Source: Candidatus Amesbacteria bacterium RIFCSPLOWO2_01_FULL_49_25 (GTDB lineage Bacteria; Patescibacteriota; Microgenomatia; CAZETR01; Amesbacteraceae). Taken from it: DNA of 51,358 nucleotides. The DNA lies in contig MEXP01000025.1 in assembly GCA_001773725.1 (NCBI GenBank), positions 1-51,358 of the forward strand. Reading direction: 5' to 3'. The notes beneath the pieces are model-generated. The model saw only the letters and a list, made by a program, of their open reading frames with translations, had not been told where the DNA came from and did no database searches. This document shows positions 40,897 to 47,703 of this stretch, piece by piece (position 1 is the stretch's first letter; each line of letters begins with the position of its first letter). The translations under genes and the position numbers were made by a program.

Positions 40897-42321
40897 CTAC
40901 CTTCCCCAAATTCGCTGACCAAAGCTTAGTTCCTTAGTCGTCCGCATAAATAACTGGCCTCTTAACCCGTCAAACCATTCCTGCCCCATCTCCCCGATAA
41001 CTTCTTGAGGAATAGAATTTATCACCCTCCCCAGCTCCAAAAACTTTCTATAGTGATCCGCAAACCCCCCCTTCCCGCCAGGAAAAACCGACCGCATTTC
41101 GTCAACTATCCTTGTTATCTCTTGCTGACGGTTATCACTAATTCCCGAGTTCTTCCACTCCGCCTCAAAAAAACTTGGGTCTTCACCTCTCTCCACCGCA
41201 ACCAGCAACAAAAGTGACCTGTCCGCTTCAGTATCCAACCTCCCCCTTAGCCCCAAAACATTAGGCATATCACTCCAATATTCCAAGACAGTAGCAGCAA
41301 ACGTCATTATATACTCACGAGACGTCCTTCCTAGCGGCTGCCATTTTGGCTCTCTCTCCATCCTCATCACCGCCTCTTCATGATACTTCCACATCGACGA
41401 AATTTCTCCACCCACCGCCATGTCCGCCTCTCTCAACCCCTCGATCAAACCCACTAAATACTGCCTATCACCCTTAGCTACTCCACCCACTCCCCGCACA
41501 CAAAAGTTGTCCACAACCGACCGGTTGTCCAAATAAAACTGGGTCCCGAACATTTTGTAAATTCCCTGTCCTTGATCCAGAATATTCCTCTTGTCCTTCA
41601 CCGCCATCTTGTAGGGAAATTCTTCATACCCATGGGCAGACACCGCAATCCCGGCAAATCTGGCCACCAAGTCCATTGTGTTTTCCCAACCCTGGCCATA
41701 ACCTTCGGAGCCAACTATATCCCTTATTCGATTATTGCTAAGAATAGTCGCCATTACTTCCCGCGTCAGCACCCCGCTCATCGTCTCGTGCATTCCCAGC
41801 ATAAACGTGTCCTTTCCCCCAATTACAGCGTATTTACTGACGTCATGCAAAGCCGCCAGCGCCCGCAAAAAACCCGACGCATTACCTTGTTCGGCTGCTT
41901 CCACCACCTCTCTCACGTGCCCCCCTGGTCCAGCCACTGCCCGCTTTACCCGCTCCTCACTTACCCCCAGCTGTCGCAACCTCTCTTCCCCAAACTCATA
42001 AGCTGCCTCCACCATTTCATCAGCCACTCCAGCCTCTTCAAAAGCGGTTAAAAATCCCGTCACCTTCGCCGCTTCTCCCCTCCCAAATCTGGTCTGTATC
42101 AGTTCCTGCCGCTTTTTCCAGATATGGGTTTCCTTGAGCGTCTTTACTGCCCTCCCCGGGTCTGTGGATATTAACCCTTCCGCTTCCAAGACCACCATTT
42201 CCGGATTATTTCCCACCTCCCACAACTTCTCACCCAAAAACCTCCTCCTCAAATCCCCATACACCGCCTGCCCCAGGCTTTCCCCCTGATCCCTCTCCGT
42301 AAATCCATCTCGCCCTGCCAT
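40897..42321 (-). CDS. Possible HD-domain-like protein, 474 residues
   Basis: A His-Asp pair in FLRALAALHDVSKYAVIGG near residue 158 and a following GMHETMSGVL, with a later VSAHGYEEFPYK, resemble the metal site of HD-superfamily phosphohydrolases. The rest is helical. The match is loose, so phosphohydrolase activity is a hypothesis. TAAAAT at 42328-42333 puts +1 exactly on the ATG. It is divergent from fmt. Confidence 0.5.
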   Translation of the reverse strand: MAGRDGFTERDQGESLGQAVYGDLRRRFLGEKLWEVGNNPEMVVLEAEGLISTDPGRAVKTLKETHIWKKRQELIQTRFGRGEAAKVTGFLTAFEEAGVADEMVEAAYEFGEERLRQLGVSEERVKRAVAGPGGHVREVVEAAEQGNASGFLRALAALHDVSKYAVIGGKDTFMLGMHETMSGVLTREVMATILSNNRIRDIVGSEGYGQGWENTMDLVARFAGIAVSAHGYEEFPYKMAVKDKRNILDQGQGIYKMFGTQFYLDNRSVVDNFCVRGVGGVAKGDRQYLVGLIEGLREADMAVGGEISSMWKYHEEAVMRMEREPKWQPLGRTSREYIMTFAATVLEYWSDMPNVLGLRGRLDTEADRSLLLLVAVERGEDPSFFEAEWKNSGISDNRQQEITRIVDEMRSVFPGGKGGFADHYRKFLELGRVINSIPQEVIGEMGQEWFDGLRGQLFMRTTKELSFGQRIWGR

Positions 42322-42423
42322 GACCCAATTTTACAGCCAAGACCCACGAATTCTCAACCCTCATCCCACCCCGCACCAACCCCAAAGCCAAATACCCCCC
42401 TCCATTTATAATATAATTTCCCC

Positions 42424-43242
42424 ATGAACTCTCTCGTCCTTTTCGGCTCCTCACCCTTCTCCGTCATAGTCCTCGAAAAAATCTTAAACTCTTCAACTCT
42501 TCAACTCTCCCGCTCTGCAATTGTCACCACTCCAGATCAGCCCGCCGGCCGGCACCTGAAACTCACCCCCAACCCCGTCAAAGCTCTCGCTCAACAGCAC
42601 AATATTTTAGTCATCGAATCATTGGGCGATTTAATTTCAAATTTTAAATTTCAAACTTCAAATTCATTAGGTTTAGTCGCCGCTTACGGTAAAATCATCC
42701 CCCAATCCGTTCTAAACCTCTTTCACGGACGAATCTATAACATCCACCCCTCCCTCCTTCCTAAATATCGCGGCCCCTCACCCCTTCAGCAGCAAATTCT
42801 AGATGGAATTACAGACACGGGTGTCACCATCATTCAACTTGACGCATTAATGGATCATGGTCCCATCGTCGCCGTCGCCAAAGACACCATCCATCCCGAC
42901 GACACCTGGCTCACCCTTGGCAACCGTTTATTCGCCAAAGGCGCAGAGTTGTTCATTGAAAATTATTTGGAATTTAAAAATTGTAAACTAAAGATTCAAG
43001 ACGACTCTCTCGCCACCTACACCAAAAAACTCACCCGCCAATCCGGGTTCTTACCCTGGAAAGAATTTAACTATCAGCTAAAAGCTGCCAGCAATCAGCT
43101 CTATCGAATGCATCGTGGATTCGCAGGTTGGCCGGGAATTTGGTCTATCGACCCGTCCGGCTCCAGAGTCAAACTTGTATCCTTAAATCCAGTTTTGGTA
43201 CAATACGCAGGCCACAAACCTCAAACATATGTCCCTAGTTGA
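42424..43242 (+). CDS. fmt: Methionyl-tRNA formyltransferase (short)
   Basis: Fmt formylates Met-tRNA(fMet) using formyl-THF, and folD and def in this window complete the cycle. Motifs are VTTPDQPAGRHLKLTPNPVK, LVAAYGKIIPQSVL, NIHPSLLPKYRGPSPLQQQI and ITDTGVTIIQLDALMDHGPI. At 272 residues it is about 40 shorter than E. coli Fmt, with a reduced C-terminal tRNA-binding domain. TATAAT at 42412-42417 gives +1 on the ATG. An octamer repeat related to that in tgt (42483-42518) encodes STLQLSRSAI. Confidence 0.92.
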   Translation: MNSLVLFGSSPFSVIVLEKILNSSTLQLSRSAIVTTPDQPAGRHLKLTPNPVKALAQQHNILVIESLGDLISNFKFQTSNSLGLVAAYGKIIPQSVLNLFHGRIYNIHPSLLPKYRGPSPLQQQILDGITDTGVTIIQLDALMDHGPIVAVAKDTIHPDDTWLTLGNRLFAKGAELFIENYLEFKNCKLKIQDDSLATYTKKLTRQSGFLPWKEFNYQLKAASNQLYRMHRGFAGWPGIWSIDPSGSRVKLVSLNPVLVQYAGHKPQTYVPS

Positions 43243-43450
43243 AGTAAACAAACTCATTGGCAACCTTACTGTAAACCGGCCGCCCTATCCCTCCTTCCGA
43301 GCTGATCTCCCAAAACATCTTCCTCCGGGACTCGACCCCAAGGAAACCCAAGCCGTCCAGGACTGTGCCAAATCATCTGAAACACTCGCCGATTTTTCTA
43401 CCTGCATCGAAGGTAAACTCAAGCCGCCGCAGCCGCCGCAGAAACCCTAA
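43229..43450 (+). CDS. Hypothetical Pro-rich small protein
   Basis: The 73-residue protein begins inside the fmt end (14-bp overlap) and ends Pro-rich (KLKPPQPPQKP). It has two Cys (DCAKSSETLADFSTC). It overlaps the 3' end of convergent rpmB by 32 bp. The palindrome at 43469-43486 with a T tract follows and may terminate its transcript. Family not recognised. Confidence 0.5.
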   Translation: MSLVEVNKLIGNLTVNRPPYPSFRADLPKHLPPGLDPKETQAVQDCAKSSETLADFSTCIEGKLKPPQPPQKP

Positions 43451-43667
43451 CCTCACTTTTGACCCGCCTGCCGACAGGCAGGTTTTTGACCTTCCTTAAG
43501 CACTTCGTACACAACTTCACGCCCATGTATTTGTGCAAATTAGGCCGGAACACTCTCTTAGTCTTTGGCGCCCGCTTTTTCCACCTGCCCCCGGCCACTC
43601 CCCGACCATGCCGGCCGGTTTGCCCGTACTGGGTCCGCCTCCCGCAATTGTCACACCTATATGCCAT
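43419..43667 (-). CDS. rpmB: Large ribosomal subunit protein bL28
   Basis: The 82-residue protein shows YRCDNCGRRTQYG, WKKRAPKTKRVFRPNL and LCTKCLRKVK, the bL28 pattern with two CxxC pairs for zinc. Normal bL28 ends soon after the second CxxC. Here a palindromic element (43469-43486) adds NLPVGRRVKSE and an Ala tail. The promoter overlaps that of the divergent S2P gene. Confidence 0.9.
   Translation of the reverse strand: MAYRCDNCGRRTQYGQTGRHGRGVAGGRWKKRAPKTKRVFRPNLHKYMGVKLCTKCLRKVKNLPVGRRVKSEVRVSAAAAAA
43469..43491 (+). terminator. Palindromic hairpin with T tract inside rpmB (terminator for the plus strand)
   Basis: CCTGCC-GACA-GGCAGG followed by TTTTT is a rho-independent terminator for the plus-strand gene at 43229. 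The same bases encode the C-terminal extension of bL28 on the minus strand. It belongs to the CCTGCC-type repeat group seen in folD and after rpmG. Confidence 0.7.
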
Positions 43668-43685
43668 ATGATGTACAATTCTAAC

Positions 43686-44285
43686 ATGCTCGACCTTCTC
43701 TTCACCAGCCCCCCGGCTTTTGCCTTAATCTTTGGCGGCATTATCATCGCCATCGGCATTCACGAAGCCGCCCACTGCTTCATGGCAGATAGACTTGGCG
43801 ACCCCACCCCCAGGGCTTTGGGCCGCCTCACCCTAAATCCCATCGCCCACCTCGATCCCTTAGGCACCCTGGTCATTCTGGTCACCGGAGCTTTCGGCTG
43901 GGGCAAACCCGCCCCCTTTGACCCCTACAATCTCCAAAATCCCCGCCGCGACACGGCTTTAATCGCCCTCGCCGGCCCCGCCTCCAATATTCTCCTGGCC
44001 GTCCTTCTGTCTTTTCTCTTCCGCCTTGTTCCCCCTCCCTATCAGCTAACAGCTATCAGCTACTCCCTGATCGCCCTAAATATTAACCTAGCTTTATTTA
44101 ACCTCCTCCCCGTCCCCCCTCTTGACGGCTCCAAAATATTCCTGCGCACCAACCCCTGGAAAAACCGAAACAATCTTCTTCTCTTACTCTTAATCCTGTT
44201 CCCCCTCTTTGGCGGCCACTCTATCGCGTCCCTCATCATCTCCCCCCTCTCCCGCCTCTTCCTCTCTTTACTTCTCCCCAACTAA
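43686..44285 (+). CDS. Site-2 protease-like membrane metalloprotease (M50)
   Basis: The 199-residue membrane protein has the zinc motif HEAAH in AIGIHEAAHCFMADRLGDP and the third ligand region NLLPVPPLDGSKIF, with LTLNPIAHLDPLGTLVIL as in S2P/Rip proteases that lack a PDZ domain. It is a second intramembrane protease besides rseP. TACAAT at 43674-43679 gives +1 exactly on the ATG. Confidence 0.9.
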   Translation: MLDLLFTSPPAFALIFGGIIIAIGIHEAAHCFMADRLGDPTPRALGRLTLNPIAHLDPLGTLVILVTGAFGWGKPAPFDPYNLQNPRRDTALIALAGPASNILLAVLLSFLFRLVPPPYQLTAISYSLIALNINLALFNLLPVPPLDGSKIFLRTNPWKNRNNLLLLLLILFPLFGGHSIASLIISPLSRLFLSLLLPN

Positions 44286-44302
44286 CCTGTTACTATCTTT
44301 CT

Positions 44303-44698
44303 ATGTTCAACCGCCCTGGCGCCCCAAGCGAACCCCTCCCCCTCGACGAAAATACTGCTAAAATTGCAATAGACCAACTGCGTGGCAGACAAGCCTCGTT
44401 ACCAAAGGCCGCCGAAGCGGTACAAGCCGAAACTGCACTGGAACAAATTAGATCGACCCTCTTAAGGGGCGGTGGAGACCCCGCCAGACCACCAACAATA
44501 GCCGAAGTCGCCTCAGCCCAACTCCATCAGACTGGTCCCGATACCAGAGGTCAATCGACAACAGGCGTCGGCCTGGAAGAAAGAAGAGCGGCTCACGTCC
44601 AGGCCTCTCTGGGAACCCAGCCAAAATTATATGTCACACCCTCCGCACATAAGGAAGCAATGGCTCAACATGCGTTACGGAATCTCAAGGGTAAGTAA
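44303..44698 (+). CDS. Hypothetical protein, 131 residues
   Basis: Family not recognised. The protein is polar, Ala/Gln-rich and probably partly disordered (DQLRGRQASLPKAAEAVQAE). TACTAT at 44291-44296 puts the +1 exactly on the ATG. It is the last gene before the small RNA. Confidence 0.5.
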   Translation: MFNRPGAPSEPLPLDENTAKIAIDQLRGRQASLPKAAEAVQAETALEQIRSTLLRGGGDPARPPTIAEVASAQLHQTGPDTRGQSTTGVGLEERRAAHVQASLGTQPKLYVTPSAHKEAMAQHALRNLKGK

Positions 44699-44737
44699 AG
44701 CCAAAAAACCCACTTGACTCCCTGGTATAATTAAAGT

Positions 44738-44919
44738 GTCCTGCTAAGAAGGATAGCGGAGGACATTTTCCTCGACTATTTTTCCCGAGTCGGGCTTGCG
44801 CAATGTTCCGAAAGTTCAAACTTTCGGGAAAGTTCTTGCTTCAGATGTGTTGCAAGGCAGCTTGCCCACCTAACTTGGACTTGGGGAAAACCCCCCGCTT
44901 CCTCATTGGCGGGATTTTT
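44738..44919 (+). ncRNA. Structured small RNA of about 180 nt (6S-like candidate)
   Basis: TGGTATAAT (TATAAT 44726-44731) predicts a start at 44738, exactly where hairpin 1 begins (GTCCT-GCTA / TAGC-GG-AGGAC, 44738-44764). CGACT/AGTCG (44773-44792) and CCGAAAGT-TCAA-ACTTTCGG (44808-44827) follow. Longer-range pairings are possible (AGTC 44788-44791 with GACT 44878-44881; GGGC 44792-44795 with GCCC 44864-44867). The end is a terminator, CCCGC...GCGGG plus ATTTTT (44894-44919). No good ORF fits. Size and rod-like pairing suggest 6S RNA, but I do not see its closing stem, so a novel RNA is equally possible. Confidence 0.65.
44894..44919 (+). terminator. Rho-independent terminator of the small RNA
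   Basis: CCCGC (44894-44898), a 10-base loop, GCGGG (44909-44913), then ATTTTT. It is followed within 6 bases by the -10 box of tRNA-Thr. Confidence 0.75.
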
Positions 44920-44939
44920 GGTGCTAAAATTACATTGAC

Positions 44940-45014
44940 GCCATCCTAGCTCAATGGTAGAGCAACGGTTTTGTAAACCGTAGGTTCGGGGTCCGATCCC
45001 CCGGGATGGCTCCA
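44940..45014 (+). tRNA. tRNA-Thr(UGU)
   Basis: The acceptor stem GCCATCC/GGATGGC closes 44940-44946 with 45004-45010. The anticodon loop reads TTTGTAA in stem ACGGT/ACCGT, giving UGU, and the T-arm GGTCCGATCC is normal. CCA is encoded (45012-45014). TGCTAAAAT upstream (TAAAAT 44925-44930) predicts a start about 3 nt before the mature 5' end. Confidence 0.93.
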
Positions 45015-45036
45015 AAATAATGTAAAATCACCCCAC

Positions 45037-45119
45037 GCCGGGATACTCAAGTGGTCTACGAGGTCAGACTGTAAATCTGATGCCTTCGGGCTTCCCAGGT
45101 TCGAATCCTGGTCCCGGCA
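45037..45119 (+). tRNA. tRNA-Tyr(GUA)
   Basis: This class II tRNA has a long variable arm. The acceptor is GCCGGGA/TCCCGGC, the anticodon stem TCAGA/TCTGA with loop CTGTAAA, giving GUA, and the T-arm is GGTTCGAATCC. CCA is not encoded. TAAAAT at 45023-45028 predicts only a 2-nt 5' leader. The last 16 bases of the gene region are repeated at 45159-45174. Confidence 0.93.
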
Positions 45120-45174
45120 CAAAGAGCAGGATTCAGTGTCCGGCTGTGCCGGACCGTCATCCTGGTCCCGGCAC
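45105..45174 (+). repeat. 16-bp duplication of the tRNA-Tyr 3' end with intervening hairpin
   Basis: The 16-mer ATCCTGGTCCCGGCAC at 45105-45120 recurs at 45159-45174. Between them is a perfect hairpin GTCCGGC-TGT-GCCGGAC (45138-45154). Its right arm can instead pair with CCGGCAC of the duplicate. Confidence 0.85.
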
Positions 45175-45229
45175 CTGCCCCTAATCCCACTTCCCCCCTC
45201 TTTCTCCAAACATGCTAAAATCAAGCATC

Positions 45230-46060
45230 ATGTCAGACCTCAACGAGACTAATCCCCAAATCGATATTACAATCCAAGCGGCCGCAAATGAGCACAAAAT
45301 AACCTTCAATCCCCAACATGCTGATTACATCCCCATAGCTCTTGCCATGGCCGCCTTCAACCGAGCCGGGGTAGCCCCACTCAGTTATATAACCGGATAC
45401 ACAGACTACCGATCAGAAATTACAGCCAGAAAAGCAGAAGAACTAATCGAGCAAACCGCCGACAAACGAAGCGGCCAGTTTTTTTTCCTCGATTACGCAC
45501 TCGGTAAAGATGTAAAAACCGGAGCCAGAAAAAACCCAGATGGCACTATAACTTTGATCGATCGGAGTGGAAAACCAATATCAGCCGGGAAAGCCCGCTT
45601 GATTGTCAAATCGGCCGCTTTTCTGCTGGAAGAACTCCTGGACGAGAGCCAAGTCCAAACCGTTAAGAGTGTCGAAAAAGTGATTGACGCGGTCAACGCT
45701 CCTCCCAGTAAAACCGCCCCTCCGGTTGTAGCTGTATATGTAGACACCTACCTTGATCAGATCAATCCAAATTATTTAATTTTCCGTGATCCCCAACGTT
45801 TTTCCCGATTCGAAGCCGTCCTTAGCATCTTACGAAAACATGACCCCAAAGACGATCCCCACAGAATGGCCCTGTTCGAAGAATTAAAAGACTTAGCCAA
45901 GTCAGACGTAGAGCCCGGGAACCTAGCTTGGGTATTCAAAAATGGCGTCTGGGCCGTCACCCCCGAAGAACTGCTTGAAGATGAGCTGCAGACCAGGCTT
46001 CAGGAGGAAGATGCCGACTGGTTCCAGGCGCAACGAGACCACTTCCAATCTTGGGAATAG
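45230..46060 (+). CDS. Hypothetical acidic protein, 276 residues
   Basis: Family not recognised. The protein is alpha/beta (DITIQAAANEHKITFNPQHA, KSAAFLLEELLDESQVQTVK, PVVAVYVDTYLDQINPNYLI) with a C-terminal acidic helical tail. It stands between tRNA genes. The start at 45230 is chosen over ATG 45212 because TAAAAT at 45216-45221 would leave a 2-nt leader. Confidence 0.6.
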   Translation: MSDLNETNPQIDITIQAAANEHKITFNPQHADYIPIALAMAAFNRAGVAPLSYITGYTDYRSEITARKAEELIEQTADKRSGQFFFLDYALGKDVKTGARKNPDGTITLIDRSGKPISAGKARLIVKSAAFLLEELLDESQVQTVKSVEKVIDAVNAPPSKTAPPVVAVYVDTYLDQINPNYLIFRDPQRFSRFEAVLSILRKHDPKDDPHRMALFEELKDLAKSDVEPGNLAWVFKNGVWAVTPEELLEDELQTRLQEEDADWFQAQRDHFQSWE

Positions 46061-46079
46061 TGTAAAATTTTCCAAAGCC

Positions 46080-46154
46080 GCCTGGGTAGTTCAGTGGCAG
46101 AACGCATTCTTGGTAAGAATGAAGTCGGGAGTCCAATTCTCCCCCCAGGCTCCA
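46080..46154 (+). tRNA. tRNA-Thr(GGU)
   Basis: The acceptor stem GCCTGGG/CCCAGGC pairs 46080-46086 with 46144-46150. The anticodon stem is CATTC/GAATG with loop TTGGTAA, giving GGU. CCA is encoded (46152-46154). TAAAAT at 46063-46068 predicts a 5-nt leader. Confidence 0.92.
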
Positions 46155-46203
46155 ATATTTCTTCCTCTTGACTCAATTATCAATCATAAGGTAGCATTAC
46201 TGC

Positions 46204-46587
46204 ATGGATCCCAACTCGGCCAATCTCAAATGCGACAACTGCGGCGAAGTAACATTGGCCGACGGCCGCAAAGTTTGGGTTTGCGAACACTGCGGCAATG
46301 AGAACCAGCCCCAGACTCTTCCCGTAGACATGACTATGTCGGACATGAACATGGATATGTCTGCTCCAGCCTCACCCGCCACCGCGCCCTCACCTGTCCC
46401 CGAACCAGCCGGACCTTCCACCATGCCCAATACGACCCCGCCCATGCCCCCTACAGCCGCTCCAATGGCCGATGTTCCAACAATGCCATCAATGCCCCCC
46501 ATGCCATCTATGCCCGCTCAGCCAGCCCCGTCTTCCCCCGCTTCCACCTCCCCGCTTCCAGTCAATCCGGATCAAGTCGTTCTGTAA
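46204..46587 (+). CDS. Zinc-ribbon protein with Met/Pro-rich tail
   Basis: The N-terminal 30 residues form a zinc ribbon (LKCDNCGEVTLADG, VWVCEHCGNENQ). The remaining 95 residues are low-complexity Met, Pro, Ser, Thr and Ala (DMTMSDMNMDMSAP, MPSMPPMPSMPAQP). The Met-rich part could bind soft metals or be disordered linker. TTGACT at 46168-46173 and TAGCAT at 46192-46197, 18 bp apart, give +1 exactly on the ATG. Confidence 0.65.
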   Translation: MDPNSANLKCDNCGEVTLADGRKVWVCEHCGNENQPQTLPVDMTMSDMNMDMSAPASPATAPSPVPEPAGPSTMPNTTPPMPPTAAPMADVPTMPSMPPMPSMPAQPAPSSPASTSPLPVNPDQVVL

Positions 46588-46625
46588 TCATTGCGTCGCA
46601 CCGATATATCCCTTAAAATCAACCT

Positions 46626-46799
46626 ATGGCCAAAAAAGGCGCCCGTCAGGCTTTCGCTCTAATCTGTTCGGTCTGTAAGTCTCAAAACTACATCACCGAA
46701 AAAAACAAAGTCAACACTCCGGATAAAATCGAGTTAAAGAAGTACTGCCGCCGCTGTAAAAAGCACACGTTACACAAAGAAACGAGCAAACTGAAATAA
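46626..46799 (+). CDS. rpmG: Large ribosomal subunit protein bL33
   Basis: The 57-residue protein ([20 protein letters not shown], then [19 protein letters not shown] and [13 protein letters not shown]) is bL33 of the zinc-binding type with CxxC pairs at about residues 14-17 and 41-44. TAAAAT at 46614-46619 puts +1 exactly on the ATG. It lies near the tRNA genes. Confidence 0.92.
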   Translation: MAKKGARQAFALICSVCKSQNYITEKNKVNTPDKIELKKYCRRCKKHTLHKETSKLK

Positions 46800-46804
46800 C
46801 TCAA

Positions 46805-46844
46805 CCTGCCCGCAAATGCTAAAGCATCAGCTTTTGCAGGCGGG
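46805..46844 (+). repeat. Imperfect palindrome after rpmG
   Basis: CCTGCCCGCAAA (46805-46816) and TTTGCAGGCGGG (46833-46844) pair with two G-T wobbles, with an inner TGCT/AGCA pairing. There is no T tract, so it is probably a member of the CCTGCC repeat group rather than a classical terminator. Confidence 0.6.
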
Positions 46845-46858
46845 GGAATCCTCAAAAC

Positions 46859-47188
46859 TTAAGTAACCTTATTGCTTCTTCCCAGCTCAAACATCGCCAT
46901 CGCCCACACTTTTTCCTCCGGCTCATGCCACTGTCCGTCCGTCCCTTCGACCAAATATTTCCTCTTGCCATATTCCATCACCCGTTTGATCTTAACCAGC
47001 CTCCCGCCCCGATCCATCCCCACCACAAACTCGGCACCTTTGTTGAACCGCTCGTCCAGAGCCTTCCTCACCCGATTGGCATCCTGATAACTATTTACCA
47101 GAAACGCTACCATTCTATCCAGCTCATCTCCGCCTCCACCTAGATTTGTCACATACCCCAAGGTCTTTTTAAACTTCCCCATCGGCAT
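46859..47188 (-). CDS. Hypothetical protein, tandem pair member
   Basis: About 109 residues (MPMGKFKKTLGYVTNLGGGG, LVNSYQDANRVRKALDERFN, KRKYLVEGTDGQWHEPEEK, WAMAMFELG). It matches the layout of the next gene upstream: helix, beta hairpin, then DGQW/TGQW and a W-A-x-A-x-F/W helix. The start at 47188 follows a TATAAA box with a 3-nt predicted leader. Family not recognised. Confidence 0.5.
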   Translation of the reverse strand: MPMGKFKKTLGYVTNLGGGGDELDRMVAFLVNSYQDANRVRKALDERFNKGAEFVVGMDRGGRLVKIKRVMEYGKRKYLVEGTDGQWHEPEEKVWAMAMFELGRSNKVT

Positions 47189-47222
47189 ACTCGCTTCTTT
47201 ATATCCCAAAAAACGGCACCAG

Positions 47223-47531
47223 TCAACCCGTACTCGCCAACCAAAACGCCGCCGCCCACAAAGGATGATCCAACTCAAATCTTCCAGACCTATTTTCAAT
47301 CCACCATTGACCCGTATCATCCCTAACCATTTTTGCTTCTCCCCCGCCTCTATCCTGCACGTCTATTCCCCACGTCCCCACCAAATCTGCTTCAGCGTTC
47401 ACCATCCCAATTGCTCCTTCGATCGACCTCCTCCCTCCCATCAAAATCTCTCTCAGTTTCTCGTCCACCGGACCCGCCCCTCCATCCAACGTGGCCAAAT
47501 ACTCCCTTATTTCTGCTACAGAAACCGGCAC
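47223..47531 (-). CDS. Hypothetical protein, tandem pair member
   Basis: About 102 residues (MPVSVAEIREYLATLDGGAG, then KMVRDDTGQWWIENRSGRFE and LWAAAFWLAST). It starts at GTG 47531 with TATAAG giving a 2-nt predicted leader. The shared TGQW and final Trp-Ala helix suggest it is a distant paralogue of the gene at 46859. Family not recognised. Confidence 0.5.
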   Translation of the reverse strand: MPVSVAEIREYLATLDGGAGPVDEKLREILMGGRRSIEGAIGMVNAEADLVGTWGIDVQDRGGGEAKMVRDDTGQWWIENRSGRFELDHPLWAAAFWLASTG

Positions 47532-47600
47532 CTTAATTTCTTATACCCCCTTTCTTCCTTCAAAGCAATCCCCACTTCCAGCGTGTTAAAATTAGGCCGT

Positions 47601-47671
47601 AGGGGCGTCGTTCAACGGCAGGACGACGGTCTCCAAAACCGTTAATGGAGGTCCGATTCCTCCCGCCCCTG
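47601..47671 (+). tRNA. tRNA-Trp(CCA)
   Basis: The acceptor stem is AGGGGCG/CGCCCCT, the anticodon stem ACGGT/ACCGT with loop CTCCAAA, giving CCA, and the T-arm is GGTCCGATTCC. Terminal CCA is not encoded. TGTTAAAAT upstream (TAAAAT 47587-47592) predicts a 2-nt leader. Confidence 0.92.
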
Positions 47672-47703
47672 CAAAATACCCAAAATAAGAACGTAACCCC
47701 ACC

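Noticed and set aside
44714-44719. TTGACT as -35 box of the small RNA
   Set aside because: It is only 6 bp from TATAAT. The extended TG motif is the more likely recognition element.
45037-45121. tRNA-Tyr pseudogene because CCA is absent
   Set aside because: All stems are intact. tRNA-Trp also lacks encoded CCA, so CCA addition by a nucleotidyltransferase is assumed.
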